Origin: Lobosporangium transversale | Taxonomy: Eukaryota > Mortierellomycota > Mortierellomycetes > Mortierellales > Mortierellaceae | NCBI RefSeq assembly: GCF_002105155.1 | Contig: NW_019029044.1 | Coordinates: 62,001-126,000, forward strand | Reading direction: 5' to 3' | DNA length: 64,000 nt | Part shown: positions 1-12,258 of the stretch, piece after piece | Numbering within the stretch: the first letter of the stretch is position 1 | How the letters are laid out: each line of letters starts with the position of its first letter | Program-made: the position numbers and the translations under genes | The notes under the pieces: generated by a model | The model's database searches: none | What the model was told of the DNA's origin: nothing | The model's input: only the letters and a program-made list of their open reading frames with translations

Positions 1-791
1 GGACTGGATCTCGGTTACTGATTTGTTGTTTTCAGGGTCAAGCTGAATCAATGTTTTTTCAATACCAAATATCCGGTTAAAATGGAGTGATATATATGTC
101 AGTTATTGAAGGAGTAAAGAAATAGAGTATAGATCGTCATTGCTTTTTTTTTTTTTTTTTTTTTTTTTCTCTTCTAAGTTGATTTCCTTGCACAACTGAT
201 TAACCGCGCATGTTCTTCCAGATCATATGACGACAAGAAAAGTATCGGGTTGAATGAGAAAAAAAAAAAAAAAATGTCGACAAAAGCAAAGGTGGGGAAC
301 AAGGAACATACCTTGGCCTTCTTTGCCTTCTTTGTTCGTTCCTTGATCTCCTGCTTTGGAGCATTCCTCTTCTTGTTGTGCTGATATTTTGAGTTCTAGA
401 TAAAAAAGGCATGATGAGCATTGTATATTAGCTGATGAAAGCAGTATGGTCATAAGATCGAAGAAAAAAGAAAAAGAAAAAGAAAAAGAACTATGCTCAT
501 ACCTGTTCCTCTTCTGAAAGTTCCTTTGTGATATAATACTGTGCAGGGATCAGCTTGAGCAAGCTATCAAAAGAGCTTCCATGCTCCTTAATCCTTTCCT
601 GTTATATTCATCGCGCGCCATAATATGATAAAATATCCCAATTAGAACAAAAAAATAATAATAATAATAAACATTTTGCTTGTCCTGTTAGTTTGTTGCT
701 GTTCTCCACAAAGCTTGGTGCTCCTGGATAAATAAGAACAAATGCAGGTTGAGCTCACCTCCAAACCGTCCAATTCAAAATGAGTGGACAT
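1..791 (-). CDS. SURF6/Rrp14-like 60S ribosome biogenesis protein, N-terminal part (partial)
   Basis: Nucleolar protein needed for large-subunit rRNA maturation in the family. Four exons fit one frame: 759-791 (ATG at 789-791), 503-598, 312-395 and 1-42, all with GT-AG borders and phase 0; the gene continues past position 1. The joined product begins MSTHFELDGLEERIKEHG, then reads FDSLLKLIPAQYY, the signature of the Rrp14 N-terminal domain, followed by a lysine-rich stretch with NKKRNAPKQEIKERTKKAKK and LDPENNKSVTEIQS. That series of conserved blocks is characteristic of Rrp14/SURF6, so the family call is firm although only about 85 residues lie in the window. The C-terminal SURF6 domain is not visible. 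Introns are 108-270 nt and one carries a T-run of about 27. Confidence 0.85.
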
Positions 792-2156
792 TATAGAGGG
801 ATTGAGTCTATGGATGTGAAATTATAGATGTATAGGTGGGAATGCGTTGTGTATGAAAAAGCGTAGCAAATGAAAAGGAGTCTTTTGAATAGAATACTAG
901 AGGTAAACACCAAGCTTAAACAAACAACAAACACAGGACCATAAACCACCTCAAGTCCAGAAGGAGACTGTCTATCAGGGCATTTTTTTTTTTTTTGCAA
1001 ACATCAACACAAATACACAAATTCATTCTACAAGCCACTCTTTTTTTAATTTCTGAGCTTTATTTCCAGGAGAATTTCTCGCTAGTAAACAATTTGGTCA
1101 TTATTTCCGATAAAAGATTAAACGCGTAAACAAAAGCAACACAGCCACATTTACGTTATTCATACAACGCATCCTCCCTAAAAATTCATTATAACCTTGT
1201 ATCCCATGTATATATATATATATATATAAATACTCATATTAAGCTCCTACCGATATACCCTCCAGTGCTCTGATTACCTTTGCTCTATTTCTTTATTTGA
1301 ACACTTTTACCATGTTCACATATCCTTCCCTCTCTATTTTGCTATCTCTCTATCTCATCTCGCTTGTCTATCAAAGAAAGTCAAGTCGTGTGAATTCCAA
1401 AAGGTCGATAAAATGTCTGCATCCTATTGGCCAGTTTTTATTGCTGCTGCACAGGGACACATGAGCATTTGCTTTTTGGTCTGTCCAAAACATTTGATGG
1501 AGGAACGATCGGGTAATGAACGAGAAGAAGATAAAAGAGTCAATGAAACTCTTATCGACGAAGAATAGCGATGTTATTAGTGTCAACAAAAAGGCCACAA
1601 AATAACCATGGGAAGAGATAGAAAGAAGAAAGAAAGAGGAGTGGATATGCACATTGTTACTAGCTTGAATTCCATGTGGTCATCTGGCTGTTGAAATAAA
1701 AGATTAAGCCCAGGGATAACAGAACAACAGTTACGGCCAAATGGGGTAGAGCATCTTAAAAAACATCAACGTTGGTAAAAAGGCCATGCCCGTGCACATT
1801 CCAGAGCATGTATGCACCACAGAGAAGCAAGCATTCATGCTATTTGCATATGTGAACATTTGAAAAACAAAATAGACCCGCTGAATAAAGGACTTTTTTT
1901 TTTTTTTTTTTTTTTCCTCTCTCATCTTTTCTTTTCTTTTCTTTTTCTCCTTGCCCTCAACCAACCTCAACTACCCTCACTGACTTCCATTGCCCCCACA
2001 AACAATATCTCCCTTGGCAATCCAACCCAGGCGCAATACAGGATCCAACTCCCATCGGTGTCGTCAAGTAAGTATGCAGCTTACGAACATATGTATTGCT
2101 TCCTGTGTGCCTTGTTTGCTACCCTGACCTCGAAGAATGAACTCAAAGGCTGGATC

Positions 2157-2188
<32 letters not shown>

Positions 2189-2948
2189 GACAGCAGCTGC
2201 TCCAACCAAAGTCTTCCGAAGCCAAAGCTAAAGCCAATTCAAGGGGTCCAGCAAAACGAAAACTACAAAGGCTCTTAATAAATTTACACCTACCAACCGC
2301 ACCAACTTCTAAAGAATAAATACAAATGTCTCTCGAGTAAGAGCTCGGACACCTTTAGATCAGGATATACGGAGCTTGGAAACAGTAGCGTAACGGACAC
2401 CGAAAATAAATATAAGGGCACAGATCCAAATGTAATAACTCTATGTTCTATGTCTGGCATTTTGATAGATGTGTATTCGTGATCGGTGTGAATGCAGACG
2501 CCAGGTAAGGATGAAACTTAGTGATAACGATCATTACTAACCAAAACAGCCGCATGCATTCATTCATGGTTTTGGTCTTGGAGAGCAACCCCAATCGGTA
2601 TCATAGGGGCTTTAGTGCTTTTGGTTTCTATGGTCATCCGATAAGGTCATACCATCAGCCTGTAAAATAAGTTGCACTGTCCCACAACATCCTGGTGACT
2701 TTTAGCTTATAAAGGTAGTTGCCGAGTATTTCCTTTTTGCACTGTCTCTTTGCAGACTGAGATGAAATATACGCTACTGTGTAATAATATCCCCACGTTT
2801 TCTACCAGCAACCTTTTTTTTTTTTTTTTTTTTTTAATTAAAATAGGTCCCCGTTGAGATGCGAATTAACGCTTCCAATGGCAAGGGTGACTTTCTGTTC
2901 TGTCAGGGCAGCACTGTTACTAGCGGAAGCTGCTAATTAAGAGAGCAT

Positions 2949-2996
2949 GAGGAGGAGGAGGAGGAGGAGGAGGAGGAGGAGGAGGAGGAGGAGGAA
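2949..2996 (+). repeat. (GGA)n trinucleotide microsatellite
   Basis: About 16 uninterrupted GGA units in intergenic DNA, 80 bases before a long AAAAT array. Purine-only on the plus strand. No coding frame is supported. Confidence 0.9.
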
Positions 2997-3073
2997 AGGG
3001 AGAGGGAAGAAGGGGGCTATATAATCTATATCAATCAAGCTGCAATTTGATAAGAAAGTATGAAAGAGCACAG

Positions 3074-3195
3074 TAAAATAAAATAAAATAAAATAAAATA
3101 AAATAAAATAAAATAAAATAAAATAAAATAAAATAAAATAAAATAAAATAAAATAAAATAGAATAAAATAAAATAAAATAAAATAAAATAAAATA
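3074..3195 (+). repeat. (AAAAT)n pentanucleotide microsatellite
   Basis: Roughly 24 tandem AAAAT units with rare single-base interruptions (a GAATA variant near 3160). The 97-codon minus-strand open frame across it (2937-3230) is only a translation of this array and the adjoining GGA repeat. Confidence 0.92.
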
Positions 3196-3525
3196 GAAAG
3201 TAAAAGTGAAAACAAAATAAAGAAAAACAAAAATAAAAAATTAAAAATTAAAAACAGATTTTAAATAAAAATAAAAATAGGACATAAAACTAAGATATAA
3301 AATAAAAATAAAAATCAAAGTAAGTTGCATACTTGTTTTCACTTATCAATTGTTATTTTTATCTCTTTATTTTATCCTATTACAGTATTTCTTTTTTTAT
3401 TTTATTTTATTTTTTTTATTTGTATTGTCTAATAACGAAAACAAAACATAATGTCTATGATAAGTAATAAGAAGCAACAGCGTTTTTTTTTGCGGAGCAA
3501 ATTAATAGACTATTAATAAAGGAGC

Positions 3526-3768
3526 TTACAGAACAGTGTTGCTATCCGAAAAGGGTGATTTTTTGGGTACCAAGTCATGAGTCTCCAAAATCTTTTGTAG
3601 CGCGTTCATTGTTTGCTGATTCTGCTTCAAGACCTGCGTCATCGTTTGAATTTGATCCATCATATCCTGTTGCCCTGGAATTGATCCGTTCGCTGACAAT
3701 GAAGAGTACATTGGTCGCAATACATTGAATTGGTAAGAATGGCTGCTTTCAAAGCTTTCCCTTACGCC

Positions 3769-3801
<33 letters not shown>

Positions 3802-4927
3802 AAAGCGTGCGTCAATATATATATATAAAAGAGCATAGTTATAATGAAAAAGAGATAGCGTATTAAAGCTGCATTTCCAGTTACCTTCACTAGGCGTATC
3901 GTCTGTTGTTGCACGACTGTTTGCCTCTGCTATTCGCTTGTACCGCTGCATAGTCTCCCAGACAAGAGTAAAATTGCGGCCGATAATGATGGATGGCAAG
4001 GTGATCAACAAGACACCGCACATCATGGCTGGGAATGAAATCAGTTTGCCCAAAAACGTTGTAGGTACCATGTCACCATATCCTGTAGTTGTGATCGTCA
4101 CCATGACATACCAGAACGCTGCAGGGATACTGTCAAAAGTACTAGGGTTGTTGTTGGCATCCACAAACACCTGTCGTGCTTCATCCCATTCGCCTAGAAG
4201 AAAGAGGGAAGATGAAAGATGAAAGAGAAGAAACAAGGAAATTATTAGGGGATGGGAAGAGAGGGGCATTATATCACTGTCATACTAGAACTTCATTTCT
4301 ATAATGATCATTAAACTTACCACGCTCAGTAAAATAAAGCAGTGTTGAAAAGAGCATGGTGCCAGTAATCAAGAAAAAGAATAGGGCGCTAAGTGCGTCC
4401 ATACTTCTCTTGATAGCAACAATCATGACTTCAATTGTCATAACAATGGTCGAAGAATATTTAAATGTACGGAAGACTCGAAGCAGACGGAAGAGCCTCA
4501 AGATGGTGAATCGGAAGAAAACAGTCTGTTATACCCATGATCGAAGCCATAAAATTAAAATGATAATACATTAGTCCCAATTATTAAATATAAAGCGTAA
4601 AGGGCAATGGCTAGATCTAGAGTTCCTCAATGCAATCCATACCGTGTCCCGTGTGAGAGCCAGTTCAATGTAGTAAGGCATAATGGAAAGGATATCAATG
4701 ATGGCGAGAGGAGCTACAAGAAACGAGATCAATAGGCGTTAGTGAGCTGGTATGAAGCTGTCATATTGCTCTTGAAATGTAAAAGTAAAAAGGCGCGTGT
4801 TGACGTATGGTGTGAGAACGTACAAAGGAGGAATCGTTTGAGTTGTTTGATAGAATCAGAATGAGCGATGATACGGGCAATAAACTCAATAGTGAAAAAT
4901 GCGACCAAAACGGTCTCGAATTCGAAC

Positions 4928-4962
<35 letters not shown>

Positions 4963-5709
4963 CACTCCGATCTCATTAGTCATTCTTCCTGTAGTAATGA
5001 TGATTGCAGTGGAAAGGTGCTTCCTTCGGACTTGTTACAGATTATGTCTTGGACAGCTTACCAGATAGTTGAATCAGTGGATCGAAAGGAAGGAATGGTT
5101 TCAATAGTAGTGATGATGGTACTGAGAACGATGACAAACGAGACCCAGACATTGAGAGCAAATGCAGAACTGCCAGAGGAAGGATCTTCTAACAGGAGAA
5201 AAAGCTTTCTCTTGAAAGCACTCTGATCAGATCAAACAAGTGGTTTTGTCAGCAAAAAAAAAAAGAGAGAAAAAAAAAGGAGAAGAATGAGTACATAGTC
5301 AGATATGTGTGAATCTGTTAACTTTTCAAATAAAAATGAAGTGGCAGTAAAAAAGAAGAATAAAGAAAAACATTACCCTGATCGCATTGGCTTGTGAGTT
5401 TGAGCGGGTATTTGAATCATCATTTCCAGTCTGCATTTCACGAAGCTCTTGAGGGATATCGACCATAGGCCACTCCAATTCCAAATCGACTTGATGCATC
5501 GATCTCCGAGGCTGTGCTTCATGAGCAGGTCTTCCAGAAGAAGTGCTAGCTCTATCTGAAATAGGCGAAGCCACTGGACCACCTCCAGTCGCATGTCCAT
5601 AACCATGACTACGGTGATGGTTGTTGGGTTCAGTCATCTCGATTTCATTTAAACTCGTATCAATGTCATCGGGTTGGTCCTGTAGACGCTTGAAGGGTCG
5701 TCTTGGCAT
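3526..5709 (-). CDS. Voltage-gated potassium channel, Kv type (six-transmembrane), about 474 aa
   Basis: Plasma- or endomembrane K+ channel. Seven exons keep frame: 5377-5709, 5062-5222, 4824-4927, 4643-4713, 4321-4525, 3885-4193, 3526-3767 (1425 nt). The N-terminus (about 110 aa, exon 1) is polar and lacks a recognisable T1 domain. Exon 2 gives S1 (FALNVWVSFVIVLSTIITTI). Exon 3 gives S2 with FETVLVAFFTIEFIARII, and exon 4 gives S3 with IIDILSIMPYYIEL. Exon 5 is a textbook S4, with Arg every third position in RFTILRLFRLLRVFRTFK, followed by S5. Exon 6 holds the pore helix and the selectivity filter TTTGYGD, then S6 (LITLPSIIIG, with the Pro kink). The C-terminal tail ends in a short Gln/Leu/Met heptad-like segment that could assemble the tetramer. 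An A-rich 117-nt intron precedes the last exon. Dikaryotic fungi mainly use two-pore TOK channels, so a Kv-type channel fits an early-diverging fungus. Confidence 0.88.
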
Positions 5710-6524
5710 CTTTTAATCTTCCACCAAACGTTATATTCCTTTTCTTGCACTCTTTTTTTTTGCCAATCGAAAACAAAAGCAAAAACAAAAAAAAAAAAAA
5801 ATAGGACTTGAACAAAAGTGTATGTATTGCGAGGGAGAGTTGTAGTCTCTGATTGTGGGAGAGCCAAAAAATGTGTCCAGCTGGACTTCTAAGATTGAAA
5901 GTAGGATGATACTATTGGTCAGGCAAGAGATGGGTGCAAAGACAGAAAGGCAATCTGTGCTCCCACAAAAGAGCAAAAAGAGAAAGAGAAAAAGAGAGAG
6001 GAAGAGAGGAAGTGGATTTGCTGTGCAAAGTGAGACATACTTTGGATGAGATTGCTCTTTTGAGACTTGCAGATTATAAAGTTCGAGCCCTGAATGTAAG
6101 TCTCTTTTCAGAAGACAGAAGACAAGTTGTAAATGAGGATCACTGGAATGTAGAATGAGTATGCTTAAGGATGAGTGGAGAACTGGAGAAGTGGAGGAAT
6201 GGAGAAGTGGAAATGAAATTCAAGAAAAGAGAAAAAGGAGAAAGAAGTAAGTGTATGGATGATGGAGCTAAAAAAAAAAAAAAAAAAGTGCTCAATATGC
6301 AAAATGTCTGTTCGTTTGTTTAGGTGTGTGTGTGTGCGAATGGGCCTCGAAGAGGGTCCTTCTGCGTGCAGGAAGAATCCTCAATGGTTCCTGAAAGATC
6401 CTTCAATTCGTTATCGCACGTGATGTAAGCCTCCTCTCCCTCTCATGCTCAAATCAGCAAGATGAATTAACCAACATAAAATTTAATTTGTATTTTTTAT
6501 ATTTGCTTTATTTTAGTTCATTTT
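5710..6524. other. Intergenic region, probable K+ channel promoter and acetyltransferase 3' end
   Basis: Purine-rich DNA between two genes on the same (minus) strand. Open frames at 5855-6158 plus are low-complexity (Lys/Arg/Glu-rich from GAAA repeats) with no domain. A (GT)n run lies at about 6325-6336. Nothing else is supported. Confidence 0.5.
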
Positions 6525-8616
6525 CTACCAGATATATGAATCAATATGGTGGTCAACCTTGGGGAAAAGAGTTTCCAATAACGTACGAGTAGGGTTGTCT
6601 TTGATCAAGTTTTCACCGTTGGCCAACACCAGTTCTTCAACAGAATTCTTTCCTGTTATCAGTGAAGAGAACGTTAATGGCCCAAAGGAAGCAACATAGA
6701 TCGTGGGTGCTTTGGTCCCTTGTGCCTTCCACTGCAATCTCTCTTCCAACAATTGTGCATCTGAAAGAGGGGCCCAGTTCTGGACATCCACAATCTTTCC
6801 CTTCTCCAAAAAGATTTGCAGACCCTTACAATCCTGACCTTCAACCCTACGGAAGAAGTTGAGACGCAATCGACCGCTGATACCAGCAATCACAGAGTCT
6901 GCAAGGCGCTTCTCCAACTCGGGAGTAATCTTTTGGATGAATCTTTTATAACTTGGGATACGAGCGTACAATAAGTAATCACAGATGTTGTTGGGTGCAT
7001 CTTTGATCTTGTCGCTTACCAAGATTGACAGTGGGTGTTCCTTATTAAGTTGCAATCCAAAAGAGAACCGGATAGGTTTTGGCCCGTTAGTATCGTCCTC
7101 GGTCACAAGACCGATCTTCTTCTTGTATAGTTCATATTCCCTTGCTGCGATCTCTTGACGCTCCCTTGCATGCTGAAAGAGCTGTCTCAAAACAGAGTCC
7201 TTTGCATCTATATATTTAACAAGATCCTCCTCCAATGCCATGGCCTCTAGTTGTGGGCCTAGGTATCCATGTGAAACGACAGTGAAGCCGACATCCATTC
7301 CTGTTTTGACGTCAACAATAATCCTTGTATCACGATCGGCATCAAACCTATGCTGTTTATCCTCATATATATCGTGGACGGTGTATTGCCAGTATTCGGG
7401 TGTGTAATGAAGTCCGACTTGTGCAATCGCATGTCTCTTTTCTGGGTGACTCAACCGAATTAAGAGTGGTATATCATCTACAGTGGCTCGACGAAGATTA
7501 TAGGGTTCAGTCTCTCCTTTAGCAAGAGCAGGAACTGCATCTGCATTTTCAAACCTGGTGCCAGGGCAAACGTACAGAGCATATTCGTAACCGAATTGAC
7601 TATGAACATGTAATGATTAAAAATGATTAGAAAACTATGTTAGACCCTGCATGCAAGTGTAGAAAGAGCAATAATTACTATAGTTACACAAATTAGGGGA
7701 AAAAAAAAAAAAAGACATGTAGACATAGACATACCGGTAGAAATAGGGAATACCGCCGATGAACTGAAGATCATCTCCTCTGGCATCAGAAGCTGGATGA
7801 ATCATCTCAAAAAGAAGCCTACGGATCAATCCTTTACCACGATATTCCTAGATAAAGCCAAATTATTTTTTAATTATTTATGTGTTTGTTAATCATTGTG
7901 AGTTCCCTTCTCAATATAATCCATAGTTTATTATTATTATTATTATTATTATTACTACAACAACAATAAAAAGATAGAGGTTAAGACTTACAGGGTCACA
8001 TGCAATTAGTTCTGGCTTTCCGAATTGTAGATTAATAGATCCATAATAGGCTGGATGCTTATGAAGAGCTGCACAGGCAACAATGGGGTTTCTTCCCTTT
8101 GCCCGCTTAGTATCTTCCACCAAGGCATAGTCATGTCCGCTCATAGCCGCGTTTTTCCCGGACAACATCCGCCTCTAATAGAATATATATTTGGATTAGA
8201 CATGTCTCAACCAATTAATGTACCATAGGGTAAAAAGAAACAAAAGTTATACTTACAGCGCCAGCCATAAAGTATTCATTAGGAGGTGGAACCATATTTT
8301 CTGGAAGTGGGTCACCATATGGAATCCACTATTATATTGCAGAAGAAAGAGAGAGAGAGAGAGAGAGTTAAGCAGTAAGAATCAAGAATTCTACAACTTT
8401 TTACAAAATACACACAGATATTGTAGAGTGGAGAGGGGATGAGAGTTTTTGATCATCACTAAAAAAAAAAAAAAAAAAGTAAATCTATCTTACTCTGAAG
8501 GCATCGCCGACGAGGTTGATAACATTATCAGTATCAGCTTTTGAAGACCAACGCATGATAAGTCCATCACCAATGTCGATGGTTGGACGTTCGAAAGATT
8601 GAGAGGATACGACCAT
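6525..8616 (-). CDS. GNAT-type N-acetyltransferase domain protein, about 521 aa
   Basis: Five exons in one frame: 8494-8616 (ATG at 8614-8616), 8257-8328, 7992-8174, 7735-7847, 6525-7599 (1566 nt). Residues about 10-190 form a GNAT fold: an N-terminal strand with MRWSSKADTDNVINLV, then IVACAALHKHPAYYG, and the acetyl-CoA pyrophosphate-binding loop EYRGKGLIRRLLFEMIH (the [R/Q]-x-x-G-x-G/A motif). This is followed by FIGGIPYFYRQFGYEYAL, typical of the GNAT beta-5/alpha-4 region. The C-terminal 330 residues are not recognisable to me; the arrangement resembles two-domain GNATs in which a second domain follows, but this is a weak comparison. The acceptor substrate cannot be told from sequence. 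Intron 3 (7848-7991) contains a run of ATT repeats. The start was chosen because the first exon ends at a perfect donor in phase 0. Confidence 0.8.
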
Positions 8617-10077
8617 TTTTGTTTGACTTGTTTGCAATACTTTAATTATATTATAAAGAATATTAGAAAAAGGGAAAAAACAAAAAGGTACTATGATGAA
8701 AAAGATTAAGATGGTTTTCTTCGAGGCTCAAGGTCCAGGGCTTGGTTAAAGAAGTTAAGAAGGAAGTATAAATGTTATGAGTGATTAATTGGTTGGTTGA
8801 TTAATTGATTAATTAAGCTGTAAGCGTGAGTAGAGGGCTGGAGTTTAGAGGAGAAGAAAGAAGAGTCTACAGAAAGTAGGGCAACCTATTTATCCTTTTC
8901 ACACTTCACGTGAAAGAGTGAAAGGGCGAAATGCCCATTTTCAATTAGGAACATTGATGAACCCTGAAAAGGAAGCACAAAGAAAGACGGTTCCAGTTCA
9001 AGATTTTTCATGTTTCTGTGTCACAGTCTACGGCCGTAATAAAAAAAGAACATTCTTAGTATGTCAGAGGAGACATCATTCGTCCGTTGTTGTAGTTTTG
9101 GCTATTCATTCGTTAGTCAATAGTTCCCTCCTCTGCCAATGTTATTAAACAATGATGACACCGAATCTTTTTCTAGATGTACACGTGCATCCAAAAGTAT
9201 TCCGACTGGGTTTGTCCTGGGATCGGACCTTCTGGCCCATCATAGTGGCACAAGAAACAATTGTGTGAGTTGGTCCCGCTGTCTAACCTATTTGGGCAAT
9301 CATTTTCTTTTTATTCTTCTCACTATACTGGATATAGACAAGCACCCCCCTCGTAAATGCACATTTGCATATATTCATATACACTTTGCATGGATATTTT
9401 TATTTATTAGACGACGTCTTTAGACTACATGTAGAAAAAAAGTGGCAATGAATAACATGTCTATCCTCTTCTGGTCAGTGCTGGTAAGCTTTAACGTCCG
9501 GTGTTGGATGTAGTCTTGGGATTCATCTACACATACAAAAGAGTTTCAAAATGGATATATAATACAAAGTCTGCCCATCCATTGACCGATCTCTGGAGCG
9601 AAAACAGGTACACTTTTCTTTAGTAGAAAGAATGACGTGCTTGCCTTGGCCCTTTCTAGAAATTCTAACGGAGGGGGACCGTCCACCAGGAGGGCGAATG
9701 GCTCCACATAGTATACATCATATTGTCATACAATTGTTCGTTGCTATGCCACAATGTGCAAGCGAGGAAAACTGCTACGCCTCTTTGTCCTGAAAGTTCC
9801 GGACTTTGAGCCGAAGGTTTGTACAACAGGAATATATACGTGAATAAGGCCCGACGATTAGAGATAATGGGTCCTTGCGCCCTAAAGGGGCTGAGCACTT
9901 GGGCAAAGTGGTAGGATAGGAATGACGTCGTGGAGAAACTACCGGAACAAGAAGGTTGAAGTCGGTCTGATTGAACAAAATTGAGCTCCTAGGACAAGTT
10001 ACAGAGACTTGATTGGCCTAATTGATTTTTATTTTTTCTTTGGACGCAAAATTAAGCATTTCTGTGTAACTTTGCTT

Positions 10078-10265
10078 TGTTTCGCATTCGAGAGAACATG
10101 ACATTGGTGGCGCTGTTGGGTAGAGAGACGAAACGTGCCATGTCCAAATAGTCATCGAGCAAAAGGTTCAGTTAGCCTATTAACATTGTAGATAGACAGA
10201 AAGATATTTGCTGTTTCATAGCTCATGGCTTTATCACTTTTGAACTCACATACTTGACATGTGCA
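10078..10265 (+). repeat. Dispersed repeat fragment, copy A (partner near 60575-60765, inverted)
   Basis: A block with ATTGGTGGCGCTGTTG at 10103-10118 reappears exactly, inverted, at 60732-60747. Flanking pieces match imperfectly in the same order: TTTCGCATTCGAGAG against TTTCACATTAAAGAG upstream, GCTGTTTCATAGCTCATG against GCTGCTTCATTGGTCAT downstream, then TGAACTCACAT followed by GACATGT in both. Spacing is similar, so this looks like one old interspersed element present twice. Its class is unknown; no terminal repeats or open frame are shared. Confidence 0.55.
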
Positions 10266-10292
10266 TATATTGCTCTTGAGGATCTTTTCCTT

Positions 10293-10329
<37 letters not shown>

Positions 10330-11047
10330 CTTGACTACATGTAGACTCTTTGTGATTTTTTATTTTTTATTTTTCACCATCTTTATGTATACAAGTTTTG
10401 AGGGAGGGAGAGAGAGAGAGGGGGGGGGAAAGGTTTGTTGCTGCTCTTAGGGACCATCCATGTTAATGAAAACGTCCTGTAACAAGCAGTAGCTTAAAAA
10501 TACATGTTTATACTTGGTGGTCAAGGGAGGAAGTAAAGCTGACCACACAAGTACTCATGCTGAAGTACTATCCTTGGTGACAAAATAAGCATTTGAAAAG
10601 TCACCCCTTCGAAGCTTTTTCAGTACTTCATTTAACTCATCATTGCCCCACCCATCCATGCCCTTTTTTTTTCTATTGTGTCAATACGGCAGTAAGAGGG
10701 AGATGAGTTTTGGTAAATTAGTAAAAAAGAAATTATGGTATTAACAATGGTATTAATATTATTGAAGGGATTATGAGAGATAATAATAATAAAGCATTAC
10801 GTTCGAGCGATCTACCAGGGATTGCTTAATGACGGTAATGAACAGTAGGGTCCCAACGTAAACGGCATTTGTATGATTAGTATTCGCCCTTCTGTTCAGT
10901 TCATTAATTGTTACGTACATCGGTTGAAACATCGTTTTGTCAATTGTCAATTATCAAAGAGGAACTTTGGCACACTAATTGATTACGACCATTAACAACA
11001 GAGAAGCAGAGAAAGTGTGAAGATGATATGCAGACGATACCGATCAT

Positions 11048-11133
11048 AATAACAACAATAACAACAATAACAACAATAACAACAATAACAACAATAACAA
11101 CAATAACAACAATAACAACAATAACAACAATAA
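11048..11133 (+). repeat. (AACAAT)n hexanucleotide microsatellite
   Basis: About 14 tandem AACAAT/ATAACA units in intergenic DNA, followed at 11160-11190 by a looser AATAAC repeat. Confidence 0.9.
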
Positions 11134-11588
11134 TGCTAATACGTATATATATAAATGTATAATAATAACAATAATAACAATAATAACAATCGCTCTTTAT
11201 TTATTTTATTTTATTTTTTATTTTCCTGCGAGCGCGGTCAATTAACAAAAGGTCTTTCAGGAGCCCATTCAGATGAAGTCATATTAATAAAAAAGAAAAA
11301 GAAATAAGAAAGAAAAAGGTGGTTCTGTTACATCGTTACATACGAGATTGCAGTGACATGTAATATTCCATTCTCGTCCAACAGCAGTCCTTTTTTGGTC
11401 AACTTTGCAACAACGATCTCATCTGCACAAAGATGACTCTTGCACCGATCAATCGCATCTGTTGAACTTTTTTTTTTTTTTTTTTTTAAATTCTAGTTCT
11501 CTATTTTATTCCTTTTGTTCTTTACTGTGAATTAATGTCTTTGCGAATGAAGGATTATTTAAATATATGTTTTATAAAGAGAGATTGA

Positions 11589-11590
<2 letters not shown>

Positions 11591-11659
<69 letters not shown>
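11591..11659 (+). repeat. (GA)n dinucleotide microsatellite
   Basis: About 34 uninterrupted GA units. Plus-strand polypurine tract roughly 0.8 kb upstream of the kinase start. Confidence 0.92.
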
Positions 11660-11665
<6 letters not shown>

Positions 11666-11755
11666 GAGCTCTGTTGTCACAGATATTTCTTAACGTATTT
11701 TTGAAGGTGGGAAATGTGCGTCTATTCGACATTTGGATTTTTTACTCTTTCCTTG

Positions 11756-11799
11756 TTGCTTATTGCTTATTGCTTATTGCTTATTGCTTATTGCTTATT
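11756..11799 (+). repeat. (TTGCTTA)6 heptanucleotide tandem repeat
   Basis: Six perfect TTGCTTA units plus two bases. It sits about 100 bases after the GA microsatellite and upstream of the kinase gene. Confidence 0.9.
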
Positions 11800-12227
11800 C
11801 AATTGTCTCTGTTCTGTCTGTCTGTTCCATGCATAAACTCATTCATTCTCATTCACAAACTCACCAGGCACTCTTCTTCTCTCTCTGTTTCTCTCTTTCT
11901 GCCGTCATTACTTTCTCTCTCTCTCTCCCTCTCTCTTCCTCTCTTTCTCAACATCCTTCACCCTTTCACGCTTTCTCCATTCATTCATCATCTCCTTCCC
12001 CTCCTCTTTCTTTGCTATTGTTCAACTCCTCTGCTTGACCCTTTCCTCCCGTATCTGTTAGCTCAGACTCCCGCTCGGTTTGTCTGGGCGCAAGAGTAAA
12101 TGACTCTTGAACTTTGAGCATTAAAGTATAATTAACACGCTCAAAAAAAACATCGTCCGTTTGCTTCATTCATTTTATTCAATTCACATTCAGGAACACT
12201 CCACACCAAAAGAATAAACCCAACCGA

Positions 12228-12258
<31 letters not shown>

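Larger units (their letters stand above)
792..3525. other. Intergenic region, no supported gene
   Basis: About 2.7 kb between the SURF6-like gene and the K+ channel. Open frames on both strands (for example 1371-1652 and 1731-1970 minus, 1812-2319 plus) have no recognisable domain, depend on homopolymer runs, and do not connect through convincing splice sites. The minus-strand stretch 1680-1860 reads as hydrophobic residues but has no conserved motif. It contains an (AT)n tract near 1207-1228, T or A runs near 1893-1915, 2158-2187 and 2814-2835, and the two microsatellites listed separately. It must also hold the SURF6-like promoter, at its left end. Confidence 0.5.

Noticed and set aside
1812-2319. 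Possible two-exon plus-strand gene (Leu/Pro segment, then a Lys-run protein)
   Set aside because: It depends on a homopolymer of about 27 A for its frame, has no domain, and its GTAAGT site leads to no clear partner exon.
2937-3230. 97-codon minus-strand frame
   Set aside because: It encodes only the AAAAT and GGA microsatellites.
6078-6095. tRNA B-box-like AGTTCGAGCCCTG
   Set aside because: There is no A box or cloverleaf around it.
9022-9036. 5S rRNA-like TCTACGGCC
   Set aside because: The match ends after about ten bases; none of the rest of 5S follows.
11756-11799. Interstitial telomere repeat
   Set aside because: The unit TTGCTTA is not a known fungal telomere motif and the array is only six units.
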